A DNA stretch of 27,717 nt, taken from positions 1 through 27,717 of IMG/VR virus record IMGVR_UViG_3300032287_000350; one strand, given 5' to 3'. A program made the translations under genes and the position numbers. The notes beneath the pieces were generated by a model that ran no database searches, was not told the origin of the DNA, and worked only from the letters and a program-made list of their open reading frames with translations. This document shows positions 20,325 to 27,717 of this stretch, piece after piece (the first letter of the stretch is position 1; every line of letters begins with the position of its first letter). The stretch is from a virus.

Positions 20325-20774
20325 ATGGCAGAAACAAAAGTAAGCGCAAGAGATTATATTCTTTTAGCTGACATAGACAATGATGGTACATTCAAGCCTG
20401 TTGCTTGTTTGACTACTAACTCATTAACATCAACTAATGACACAATAGATGCAACTTCTAAATGTGGTAATCAGTTCACTCCAGCTCCTTCTTTTAATCA
20501 GTCTTTTGATTGTGAAGGTTTTGCGATTGATGAAACAGGAACTCCATCTAAAGATAGCTACCAACAATTATATGCAGCTCACGCTGCTAAAACTTTGTTT
20601 GCTATTAAAATGGGTAAAGCAACTCCAACTTCAGGTGATATCACTTATGGTGGTGTTGGTTCTTTAGTGTTTATTAGCGATTTCGGTGTTACTGCTGATG
20701 ATAAAGATGATGTTAAATTTACTGCAACTTTTGTGGTAAGTGTACCACCTATTACACAAACTGAAACTGTATAA
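20325..20774 (+). CDS. Major tail (tube) protein, TP901-1-like
   Basis: 149 residues, mostly beta. SARDYILLADIDNDGTFKPV (6-25), then SLTSTNDTIDATSKCGNQFT, FDCEGFAIDETGTPSKDSYQ and ATFVVSVPPITQTE at the end. The opening strand followed by the TIDATSKCG turn is characteristic of TP901-1-type tube subunits, which stack into hexameric rings. It precedes the tail-assembly chaperone pair, as usual. Codons resemble the highly expressed capsid gene (many TCT, GCT, ACT). A second tube-like gene lies at 25208. Confidence 0.82.
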   Translation: MAETKVSARDYILLADIDNDGTFKPVACLTTNSLTSTNDTIDATSKCGNQFTPAPSFNQSFDCEGFAIDETGTPSKDSYQQLYAAHAAKTLFAIKMGKATPTSGDITYGGVGSLVFISDFGVTADDKDDVKFTATFVVSVPPITQTETV

Positions 20775-20787
20775 TAAATAAAAAACT

Positions 20788-21144
20788 ATGTTCGAATTAA
20801 AGACTGACAACAACAACACAATCCACCTAAAGTGGGGAACTTGGGCAATGAAAAGGTTTTGCGAATTAGAGAATAAAAATCTAATGCAGCTAATTGAGGT
20901 TTTATCTGGTGGAATTTATGACTTAGATACAATCGTTCATATTGTTCAAGCAGCAGCAGAGAGTGGATGCAAGAGCCTTAAAAAGCCTATTGATTTTGAT
21001 GAGTTTGATGTGTGTGAATGGATAGATCAAGTTGGTGGGTTATCGGCAAAAGATGGACAATTGGTTGCGTTTATGAAATATATGCAAGACTCAATGACTC
21101 CAGAACTAAAGCCAGAGAGTGGCACGGATGAAAAAAAAAATTAG
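20788..21144 (+). CDS. Tail assembly chaperone, upstream product (gpG-like)
   Basis: 118 residues. KTDNNNTIHLKWGTWAMKRF (4-23), then CELENKNLMQLIEVLSGGIY and FDVCEWIDQVGGLSAKDGQL, mainly helical. It lies between tube and tape-measure genes, the fixed place of gpG-type chaperones, which keep the tape measure soluble while the tube polymerises. The frame ends GAA AAA AAA AAT TAG at an A10 run; a -1 shift there fuses it to the next frame. Both products are normally required in a fixed ratio. Confidence 0.85.
   Translation: MFELKTDNNNTIHLKWGTWAMKRFCELENKNLMQLIEVLSGGIYDLDTIVHIVQAAAESGCKSLKKPIDFDEFDVCEWIDQVGGLSAKDGQLVAFMKYMQDSMTPELKPESGTDEKKN
21130..21144 (+). other. Programmed -1 frameshift (or slippage) site at A10
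   Basis: G followed by ten A (21131-21140) then TTAG. In frame 0 the codons are GAA AAA AAA AAT TAG. In the -1 frame a TGA at 21129-21131 stops anything upstream, and the frame is open from 21132 to 21449. The shift must therefore occur in these bases. A AAA AAA heptamers are standard slippery sites; RNA polymerase slippage on A10 would do the same. Confidence 0.8.
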
Positions 21145-21449
21145 GGTTTTATAGTTGGGACTCAATAATTATTCTCGCTATTGAAGTTGGCTTAACGATT
21201 AACGAGTTTTGGCAATTGACGTGGCGAGAATTTTTGTTGTATAAAAAGGCTTATGATAATAAACAGTTGAAGGAATGGGAAAGAACAAGGATGATTAGTT
21301 ATTTGATTTATAAAGCTAATACAACCGATAAAAGTCCTAAAAGCATTAAAAGTTTCTTTCCTTTGCCAAGTGATGAAGTTGAAGATGATAAGCCAAAACT
21401 GACACAAGAACAATTGGCAAGGACTTTAAAGTTGTATGGAGTAAAATAA
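21132..21449 (+). CDS. Tail assembly chaperone, frameshift extension (T part of gpGT-like)
   Basis: The open frame from 21132 has no ATG before its conserved part; translated by -1 shift it continues ...KKLGFYSWDSIIILAIEVGL, TINEFWQLTWREFLLYKKAY, and ends EQLARTLKLYGVK. The fused product would be about 220 residues (117 from gpG plus 103). The W-x-L-T-W-R-E-F stretch resembles T-domain sequences that bind the tape measure. The TTG at 21216 is an unlikely start. Four bases separate the stop from the tape-measure gene. Confidence 0.78.
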   Translation, partial: KKKLGFYSWDSIIILAIEVGLTINEFWQLTWREFLLYKKAYDNKQLKEWERTRMISYLIYKANTTDKSPKSIKSFFPLPSDEVEDDKPKLTQEQLARTLKLYGVK

Positions 21450-21453
21450 TAAA

Positions 21454-22983
21454 ATGGCACAAGAAACGTTAAAAATTACGATAACCGCAGACAATCAACA
21501 AGCGGTTCAAAATATACAAGAAACAGTTACCGCAACTCAAAAATTAGGTACTGCCTTTAAAACGTTGCCAAATACAAGCAATCAAGCAACAAATGCTTTA
21601 ACAAATTTATCAAGGGTTGCACAGGATGCTCCTTATGGATTTATTGGTATTGCGAATAACTTAAACCCATTATTAGAATCATTCCAAAGATTAAGCAAAG
21701 AGGCTGGTGGAACAGGAGGTGCTTTAAAAGCAATGGCAAGTGGTTTAATGGGTCCAGCAGGTATTGGTTTAGCTTTAGGTGCGGTTTCATCTATTATTGT
21801 CGCATTTGGTCCTAAAATAGCAGATTTTATAAGTGGCACAAATGAAGCAACAAAAGCAGAAGAAAAATTTGCACAAGGATTAAAAGATGCAAGAGCCGAA
21901 GCAAGTGAAACAGGAATAAGATTACAAGCATATTTATCTATAAGTGAAAATGCAAATGTAAGTGAGGAAAGAAGGGCAGAAGCATTTAAAGCTGTTAAAA
22001 ATGAATTAAGTAAAGTTAATTCTGCTTATGCTTCAACAATTACAAATGTTGACCAAGCAAGAGTAGCGGTTGATCTATATACACAAGCATTGGTTGCACA
22101 AGCTTTAACATCAAGGTATATTGATGAAATTGCTAATAAGACAATTGCATTAGCAGACGCAAATAAAAGAATACTACAAACAGGAAGGGAATATTATAAA
22201 ACTTTAGAGTCAACTAAATTAGCTATAAATGGGTATGCAGATGCTTCGGTTTATCAAGCAAGTGCAATTTCTAAAGCAAAGAATGCTAACATTGAGGCAA
22301 GAAATGAAGCATTAGCATTAAGAAGTGGAATTATAGGTTTAAAAACTTCAGTAAATGATTTATATGTTGCTGCAGCTAAAGACCCATTTTTTACTTTTAA
22401 TAAAGGTGCAAAGGAATTAGCTACATCAACAAAGCAAGTAGCTGATAATATACAAAGAATAGGTGGTGAGGCAAGAGGAATAACAACTGATATGACTGCT
22501 CCAATCTTAATGGAAAGAGGTGCAGCACCAACAATAACAAATCCAACTGGAAATGCACCTTTGGGTGGAAGAACAAGTGGTTATGATGCTATTCAATTAA
22601 CAAGTCAAATAAATGAGCAAACAAAAGCACAAGAATTATTTAACTTTCAATTGCAACAAACACAAGCAATAACTAGTTTACTTGCACCAGCTTTTGATAG
22701 CGTTGTTCAAGCAATGGTAATGGGTGAAGATATTGGAAAGGCTTTAGAAGCAGCATTTAAACAAATTGTAATTCAGTTGATTTCAATGGTTGCACAAGCA
22801 TTATTATTTAAAGCTATTATGGCAGCAATTACAGGTGGTACAAGTGAAATTGGAGGTGCAATTGGCGGAGGTTTGGGAATGAGTGGTGGTAATTTCTTAG
22901 GGGAGTTTTTATTGAAGGGTTCTGATTTGGTTTTGGCAACTCAAAGAGCAAACAACAACTTAAATATTAGACGAGGAAACTAA
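21454..22983 (+). CDS. Tail tape measure protein
   Basis: 509 residues, helical with Ala/Gln/Lys/Thr-rich composition. A central hydrophobic segment (ALKAMASGLMGPAGIGLALG, then AVSSIIVAFG, about 90-120) and a second near the C-terminus (IQLISMVAQALLFKAIMAAI, about 447-466), followed by Gly-rich GGAIGGGLGMSGGN, are typical membrane-active parts of tape measures that help DNA cross the envelope. At about 0.15 nm per residue the tail would be near 75 nm. It directly follows the chaperone pair and overlaps the next start by one base. Confidence 0.88.
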   Translation: MAQETLKITITADNQQAVQNIQETVTATQKLGTAFKTLPNTSNQATNALTNLSRVAQDAPYGFIGIANNLNPLLESFQRLSKEAGGTGGALKAMASGLMGPAGIGLALGAVSSIIVAFGPKIADFISGTNEATKAEEKFAQGLKDARAEASETGIRLQAYLSISENANVSEERRAEAFKAVKNELSKVNSAYASTITNVDQARVAVDLYTQALVAQALTSRYIDEIANKTIALADANKRILQTGREYYKTLESTKLAINGYADASVYQASAISKAKNANIEARNEALALRSGIIGLKTSVNDLYVAAAKDPFFTFNKGAKELATSTKQVADNIQRIGGEARGITTDMTAPILMERGAAPTITNPTGNAPLGGRTSGYDAIQLTSQINEQTKAQELFNFQLQQTQAITSLLAPAFDSVVQAMVMGEDIGKALEAAFKQIVIQLISMVAQALLFKAIMAAITGGTSEIGGAIGGGLGMSGGNFLGEFLLKGSDLVLATQRANNNLNIRRGN

Positions 22984-25190
22984 TGGCATACGAAATAAAA
23001 TATAGAATCACGGCAGCAACTAAAAGTGATGTTACGAGTTATGTTTATTTGTATGAAGATGGATATACAGGGGATATAATAGACTATCCTTGTATTAGTT
23101 TACAAATACAATACATTCCTCGTTCAGATGATACTTTTGAGCCTATTTACGTTAGTCAGTTAAATCTATCAATAGATGTAACGGATGACGTTGCAAATAT
23201 GCCAGACTTTACAACTTTAAACGATAGAAAGTATTTTGTTAGAGTTATAAGTGGAGATAATTTAGATTGGCAAGGATGGGTTTTAAGTGATAACGTACAA
23301 TATGTATTTAGCACAGGAAGGAAAGAATTAGCTTTTAATGCTCTTGATGGATTAGGTATGTTAGAAAGAATACCTTTTTTTATTTCTAATGATACTACTT
23401 TAGTTGACTTATTTACGGCATTATTTTATATAAAGACTGCATTACTAAATTTACAATATCCTTTAAACTATGATATAGTAAGTGGTGTAAGTTTTTATTC
23501 TGAATTAATGGATAATAGAACTGATAATCCAAGTGCTGATACATTAAGTCAATCTTATATAAATTATGCAACATTTATTAATGATAATCAAATTGCAATT
23601 AATTGTCTTGATGTATTAACAAAGATTGTGAGATCAGTTGGTTCAAGATTATTTCAAGCTAAAGGAAACTTTTATATAGTTCCTTTAACACAATTTGCAC
23701 AAGATTCTTATTACGTTACTATATACAATAGTGATGGAACAATATTTGATGATGCAATTTATGAATCAACAGGTAATATTGAAGGATTTACAAGCAATAC
23801 AAGTGGTTTATACTTTGTTGACAATAGCCAATTTAAGCTAATTAGAAAAGGGTTTAATAAAATAAGGTTTGATAAAGTAGTTGAATATCCTAATAACTAC
23901 ATTACGAATTGGGATTTAAAAAGATACACAGTTGTAAGTCCAACAGAAAGCGATGCATTCTCTTGGGAAGAAGAAAGATATGTTGATGGAATAATTTACG
24001 TTAAATCGTATCCAGATAAGAGTTACAACTCTTACATAATGGAATATTCAATATCAAGTCCATATACGGCATTAGTTAGACCTATAAACTTACCTAAAGT
24101 AAATACAAGTGATGTATTGACTTTAAAAATGGATGTAGCTGGATTAGGTGTTCCAGCAAGTGGTCCTGATGCTTTATTTATACTTAAAATAGTAGTTACT
24201 GACGGAGTTGATTCTGTATTTTTAGATGATACAAAGCAATGGATAAATTCACTTGCTAATAACCATTATTACTATTATCCTTTTGACTCTACAAAGCCTA
24301 AAGTAAATTTAGATTTAGTTATGCCTTTGTTACCAATAGGAGGCGATTTAAGTATTGAACTTATTTTATGTGATAATTCTGCTCCTTATTGGAAATCAAC
24401 TGTTGGCTCTATTGAAGCAAGTAACTTTCAATTAACAGTAGAAACATATTTTAAGCAAGTAACAACAGAAAGTTTTATTACTGACTCAAATGAGTATGTT
24501 TTAAATATTGACCTTCCTTTAGGGTTTAATGACATAAACGATGGATTCTTCACATATAGAGGATTTTTGAGTGATGTAGATGGTTTAAACTTAAAGAATT
24601 GGTACAGACAAGAATATCCATTAGATATTTATAGAAGCCTTAGTGAGTTAGTTGTTAAGCAATATTCAAACTGCTTAAATAAGAACATTATTAATTTGGA
24701 TGCTTCTTTTATGGGTATGGAAACTGATAATGGTAGATTTAGCGGTGCAATGAGAATAACTGCTTTTGATACAGACCCAGCACAAATAAGTGTTACTAAT
24801 AAAAGTTATATAATAGGTAATTCAACAATGGATTTGCCTAATGATGTTATTACGGCTACTTTATTAGATATTAATCCAAATAATGTAGAAACAACAATGA
24901 CAACTATTTACGATAGTAATAGATTACCAACAGAGGTTACAGGATTTGCACACGTTAGGTCTAATGGATATATAACAAAAGAAGCTGCTTTAGCTGCGCC
25001 TTTAACAAGTAATTTGGTTTATTTAGATCAAGCTGGAGTTCCTTCAATTGGAGATTTCTTCTATCAAAGTGATTTATTAAGTGTAGGATTTAATGGTGCG
25101 AATATTTGGTGGAAGGTTTTAGTTACGGATACATATTCACAAGCATACCGAATAAGTGGTGCTGGGGAAATATTAGAAACATACGGATAA
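22983..25190 (+). CDS. Large tail-tip / baseplate hub-like protein (735 aa)
   Basis: 735 residues, mostly beta with many Tyr, Asn and Asp. The N-terminal ~120 residues (KYRITAATKSDVTSYVYLYE, then SLQIQYIPRSDDTFEPIYVS) resemble distal-tail (Dit-like) openings of Bacteroidota siphophages. The middle has IAINCLDVLTKIVRSVGSRL and FYIVPLTQFAQ, like hub proteins, and an inserted beta region. The C-terminus SDLLSVGFNGANIWWKVLVT with QAYRISGAGEI looks like a small terminal module. It follows the tape measure, as expected for a tip protein. Exact class (Dit or Tal) is not resolved. Confidence 0.7.
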   Translation: MAYEIKYRITAATKSDVTSYVYLYEDGYTGDIIDYPCISLQIQYIPRSDDTFEPIYVSQLNLSIDVTDDVANMPDFTTLNDRKYFVRVISGDNLDWQGWVLSDNVQYVFSTGRKELAFNALDGLGMLERIPFFISNDTTLVDLFTALFYIKTALLNLQYPLNYDIVSGVSFYSELMDNRTDNPSADTLSQSYINYATFINDNQIAINCLDVLTKIVRSVGSRLFQAKGNFYIVPLTQFAQDSYYVTIYNSDGTIFDDAIYESTGNIEGFTSNTSGLYFVDNSQFKLIRKGFNKIRFDKVVEYPNNYITNWDLKRYTVVSPTESDAFSWEEERYVDGIIYVKSYPDKSYNSYIMEYSISSPYTALVRPINLPKVNTSDVLTLKMDVAGLGVPASGPDALFILKIVVTDGVDSVFLDDTKQWINSLANNHYYYYPFDSTKPKVNLDLVMPLLPIGGDLSIELILCDNSAPYWKSTVGSIEASNFQLTVETYFKQVTTESFITDSNEYVLNIDLPLGFNDINDGFFTYRGFLSDVDGLNLKNWYRQEYPLDIYRSLSELVVKQYSNCLNKNIINLDASFMGMETDNGRFSGAMRITAFDTDPAQISVTNKSYIIGNSTMDLPNDVITATLLDINPNNVETTMTTIYDSNRLPTEVTGFAHVRSNGYITKEAALAAPLTSNLVYLDQAGVPSIGDFFYQSDLLSVGFNGANIWWKVLVTDTYSQAYRISGAGEILETYG

Positions 25191-25195
25191 TTGAT

Positions 25196-25203
25196 TAAAT
25201 TTG
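25196..25203 (+). promoter_or_regulatory. -7 promoter box (TAAATTTG) four bases before the second tube-like gene
   Basis: TAAATTTG matches TAnnTTTG; the ATG is at 25208. No TTG is seen at the usual upstream distance. It is the third case of a box exactly four bases before a start. Confidence 0.45.
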
Positions 25204-25207
25204 TAAT

Positions 25208-25900
25208 ATGGCAGCAGTAATTGGAAATAACGTAATGCTTTATTGGCATAGAACAGATGTAGACCCAGAGGTGGATGTTGCATTTGCTTGTAGTACAAAT
25301 TGTACGTTTGATGTAAGCGTAGACCAAAAAGAGGTAACAAGCCAATCAAGTGCTTGGTTTAGAGAATATAAGAACGATGTAGCATCTTGGAATGTAAGTT
25401 GTGATGGTTTGATTACTTTGAGTGGTTTCTCTTATTTGTTTATGCTTGAAAAGCAGTTAGCAAGAGAGCCAATAGAAATTAAGTTTGTTGTTGATAATGG
25501 AATTGATGGCTTGGTTATTATTCAAGGAATTTGTAATATATCAAGTTTAGCAATAAACGCACCACAAAAAGATGTTGCTACATACAACATAAGTTTACAA
25601 GGCTCTGGAGCATACAATACAACAGGAACACAAGTTGATCCAAGCGGTGTTATTATCGTAGGTTCAAACCCAGTTAAGACAAAAGGTTACACGGCAAGTG
25701 GTGGAGAAACATCAATTACATTTGCAGATACGATTGGTTATGCTTGTTTATACGTTTCAAGAGGTGGTGTGGATGCACAAAACATTTTAACAAGCGGAGT
25801 TCCAACGGGCGATGATGTGAAGTTTGTGAGTGCGACAGGAGTTCTTACTTTTGGTCGAGCTTTAGCAGCTGGGGAATATATTAGAGGATTATTTCAATAA
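25208..25900 (+). CDS. Second tail-tube-like protein with C-terminal beta module
   Basis: 230 residues. Residues 1-140 resemble a TP901-1-type tube subunit: AVIGNNVMLYWHRTD, then STNCTFDVSVDQKEVTSQSS, DVASWNVSCDGLITLSGFSY, and ATYNISLQGSGAYNTTG. Residues 155-230 form a separate beta module (KGYTASGGETSITFADTIGY, ending FGRALAAGEYIRGLFQ) that looks like a surface decoration or carbohydrate-binding domain. It lies between tip and fibre genes, far from the main tube gene at 20325. It could be the actual tube, an alternative subunit, or an adaptor holding the fibre. Confidence 0.6.
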   Translation: MAAVIGNNVMLYWHRTDVDPEVDVAFACSTNCTFDVSVDQKEVTSQSSAWFREYKNDVASWNVSCDGLITLSGFSYLFMLEKQLAREPIEIKFVVDNGIDGLVIIQGICNISSLAINAPQKDVATYNISLQGSGAYNTTGTQVDPSGVIIVGSNPVKTKGYTASGGETSITFADTIGYACLYVSRGGVDAQNILTSGVPTGDDVKFVSATGVLTFGRALAAGEYIRGLFQ

Positions 25901-25906
25901 AATATT

Positions 25907-27717
25907 ATGAGTCAATTACAAGTTACAGGCGAAGCAAAGATTAGGGAAATACAAGGTCCAGTAGTGGCTAATAGTGGTGTAATATCTGCTTTAAATGGTG
26001 GTGCATCTCAATATGTACGAGGAGATGGTACTTTAGCGGACTTTCCAACATCAACAGGTGGTGGTAGTTCGGTTTCTTATTATCTTAACTCAAGCGTAAG
26101 TCAAGGTACAATAGGTGGGGTTGCTTATAGACAATTAAGCAAAACACCTATAAGTGGTGCTGGAACTGATATTACGGCTTCGACTAATGGTTACATAGCT
26201 AACTATATTACAGATGCCAATGATCCTTCTTTATTGGAAATACCAGCTGGTAACTTTAATTGTGAGTTTTATTTTAGTGTGAACTCAAATAATCACAATC
26301 CTTATGTTTATGCACAACTTTACAAATATGATGGCACAACTTTTACCTTATTAGGTTCAAATCAAGCGATACCAGAGTATTTAACTAATGGCACTACTTT
26401 AAGTGCTTACTACTTTGCTATTCCTGTGGCGGTTGCTGCTTTGAATATTACAGATAGATTAGCGATTAGAATCTATGTAAACGTAGATGGTAGAGTTGTT
26501 ACTTTACATACTGAGAATAATCATTTGTGTCAAGTAGTAACGACTTTTTCAAAGGGATTAATCTCTTTGAATAACCTTACAAGACAAAACCAATTCTTTG
26601 CGACAGGAACAAGTGGAACTGACTTTAACATATCAAGTTCAACGGCTACACATACTTTTAACCTACCTGTGGCTTCGGCTGCAAATACTGGTAAGTTAAG
26701 TTCAACGGATTGGAGTACGTTTAATTCAAAGCAAAACGCTTTAACTAACCCAATAACAGGAACAGGAGCAAGTACACAAATAGCTTATTTTAACGGAACT
26801 ACAAGCATAACAAGTGAGGCAGCATTTAACTACGATGCTTCTACAAATAGATTAGGAGTTAATACTTCAGTTCCAAATGCGACAATTGGTGCAAACGCTG
26901 GGATTGATAGCGGTTACTCTTTGTTGCTTAAAAATGACAACGCAAACTATAATGGTATCGGATTCGGTACTGATTCAACATACGGAAACTTAATATCAAC
27001 TGAAAAGTTAGGAACGGCTTTAGCGAGGAACTTAACCTTACTAAATCAAAGCGGTTACATCTCTTTAACGGAGGCTGGTAATTTAGGGGTAAACATTTTA
27101 AACCCTAATACAGGAGTAGATATTTATAATGGCACGAGTGCCTATTTATGGCTTCATACGGCTAACTCTGGCATCACTGGTACAGATGGTGTTAGATTGG
27201 CTTTATTTAGCACTAATGGTGCTAATTTGAGAAACTTTGATGGTTCGTTTAGTATTACGGCTGAAGGTGATTTCTCAATCATTACAATAGGTGCTGAAAA
27301 CTTTAGAATTAATAGTTCAGATGGTAGCATTTATCAATCTAAGGTTGCTAATGCAATGCTTAAGTCAGTAAGTGGTGTAATTACTGCTGCGGTTGCTGGT
27401 ACTGATTATCTTGCTCCAGCTGCTTTAAGTGGTTATGTACCTACATCAAGGACTTTAACGATTAATGGTACTACTTATGATCTAAGCGCAAATAGAAGCT
27501 GGACAATTACTTCTGATATTACTGGTAGTGGTGCAGATGGTAGAGTTGCTTATTGGAATGGTACAAATAGTATCACATCTGAAGCTGGGTTTATTTACGA
27601 TGCATCAACAAATAGATTAGGGGTAAACACAAGCGTACCTAATGCAACAATAGGTGCTGATTCTGCTTTAGATAGCGGATATGGTTTATTAATCAAAACA
27701 GGTGCATCTAACTATAA
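25907..27717 (+). CDS. Tail fibre / tip protein, N-terminal part (continues at base 1)
   Basis: The ATG at 25907 opens MSQLQVTGEAKIREIQGPVV and the frame stays open to the window end, then continues in phase from base 2 to 2284. The N-terminal ~230 residues are a globular domain; EIPAGNFNCEFYFSVNSNNH and LAIRIYVNVDGRVVTLHTEN look like a jelly-roll receptor or attachment domain. Then GTSGTDFNISSSTATHTFNL and LSSTDWSTFNSKQ start the shaft, followed by two homologous blocks (see repeats). Joined length is 1343 residues, with the S74 chaperone at the end. It starts six bases after the tube-like gene. Confidence 0.9.
   Translation, partial: MSQLQVTGEAKIREIQGPVVANSGVISALNGGASQYVRGDGTLADFPTSTGGGSSVSYYLNSSVSQGTIGGVAYRQLSKTPISGAGTDITASTNGYIANYITDANDPSLLEIPAGNFNCEFYFSVNSNNHNPYVYAQLYKYDGTTFTLLGSNQAIPEYLTNGTTLSAYYFAIPVAVAALNITDRLAIRIYVNVDGRVVTLHTENNHLCQVVTTFSKGLISLNNLTRQNQFFATGTSGTDFNISSSTATHTFNLPVASAANTGKLSSTDWSTFNSKQNALTNPITGTGASTQIAYFNGTTSITSEAAFNYDASTNRLGVNTSVPNATIGANAGIDSGYSLLLKNDNANYNGIGFGTDSTYGNLISTEKLGTALARNLTLLNQSGYISLTEAGNLGVNILNPNTGVDIYNGTSAYLWLHTANSGITGTDGVRLALFSTNGANLRNFDGSFSITAEGDFSIITIGAENFRINSSDGSIYQSKVANAMLKSVSGVITAAVAGTDYLAPAALSGYVPTSRTLTINGTTYDLSANRSWTITSDITGSGADGRVAYWNGTNSITSEAGFIYDASTNRLGVNTSVPNATIGADSALDSGYGLLIKTGASNY
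26753..27320 (+). repeat. Fibre internal duplication, copy A
   Basis: Encodes ITGTGASTQIAYFNG to ENFRINS. It aligns without gaps to copy B, which starts 765 bases (255 codons) later at 27518. By my own residue count about three quarters of ~189 residues are identical, with perfect stretches such as ASTNRLGVNTSVPNATIGA. Confidence 0.85.
27518..27717 (+). repeat. Fibre internal duplication, copy B (continues to about base 430)
   Basis: Encodes ITGSGADGRVAYWNG onward. It crosses the contig junction and the homology ends near base 430 (ENLKVNS). The constant 765-base offset across the junction also confirms that the two window ends join as proposed. Confidence 0.85.
27655..27717. repeat. Terminal direct repeat, right copy
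   Basis: Identical to bases 1-63. The matching part of copy A (starting at 26890) differs at many bases, so the overlap is not a false join between the two fibre repeats. Confidence 0.95.

Noticed and set aside
20449-20667. Leucine-rich 72-residue frame inside the tail tube gene
   Set aside because: It is a shifted reading of the tube gene, with skewed Leu/Val composition typical of shadow frames.
253-25345. Many minus-strand open frames of 60-93 codons
   Set aside because: All lie opposite well-supported + strand genes, have no promoter box or coupling, and have the hydrophobic, Ser/Leu/Phe-rich composition expected from antisense of AT-rich coding DNA.
1-27717. Prophage or plasmid interpretation
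   Set aside because: A full head-tail-lysis set with terminase is present, while integrase, excisionase, CI-like repressor, partition pair and plasmid Rep are absent, and the contig closes without host flanks.

Overview
The window looks like one complete genome of a small tailed phage of a Bacteroidota host, opened inside its tail-fibre gene. The first 63 bases (1-63) are repeated exactly as the last 63 (27655-27717), and the fibre reading frame continues in phase across that junction. The contig is therefore circular or circularly permuted, with a unique length of about 27,654 bp. Three things point to Bacteroidota: low GC, starts preceded by A-rich sequence instead of a strong Shine-Dalgarno, and repeated TAnnTTTG boxes (the Bacteroidota -7 promoter element) in front of gene blocks. 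All genes are on the + strand. I see no integrase, CI-like repressor, DNA polymerase, tRNA gene or CRISPR array.

Layout. (1) 1-2597: C-terminal part of the giant tail fibre (self-cleaving S74 chaperone) and a small fibre-associated protein. (2) 2636-4293: lysis block with tightly overlapping genes, including two small holin-like membrane proteins, a membrane-anchored possible spanin and a pesticin/T4-type endolysin. (3) 4303-5795: metallophosphoesterase, a small protein of unknown function and an 89-residue HExxH protein. (4) 5796-6224: the longest non-coding stretch, with two intrinsic terminators, two inverted repeats, a cluster of TTATC motifs and a promoter; it probably holds the early control region and perhaps the origin. 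(5) 6225-12354: early and middle genes for replication, recombination and regulation, namely a ribbon-helix-helix protein, a DnaA domain IV-like protein, a Bet-type annealing protein, an SSB-tailed small protein, an HTH protein, a DUF1376-like replication protein, NinG, zinc-ribbon proteins and a ParB/Srx protein. (6) 12378-18416: packaging and head genes (TerS, TerL, HK97 portal, MuF-like protein, HK97 prohead protease, HK97 major capsid), closed by a strong terminator. (7) 18504-25900: connector and siphovirus tail genes, including a tail-chaperone pair joined by a probable -1 frameshift at an A10 run, a 509-residue tape measure and two tail-tube-like proteins. (8) 25907-27717, continuing at 1: N-terminal part of the 1343-residue fibre, which contains a gapless internal duplication.

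The gene set is that of a compact HK97-fold siphovirus that depends on the host replisome. It supplies its own origin/initiator-like, annealing and ssDNA-interaction proteins but no polymerase or helicase that I recognise. The points most worth a second look are: a structured RNA candidate at 9278-9361 with two hairpins whose loops are perfectly complementary over 7 nt; the A10 frameshift site; a phage protein carrying a DnaA-type DNA-binding domain together with a TTATC-rich non-coding region; the 255-codon-period duplication in the fibre; and three promoters placed exactly 4 nt before the start codon, which suggests leaderless messages.
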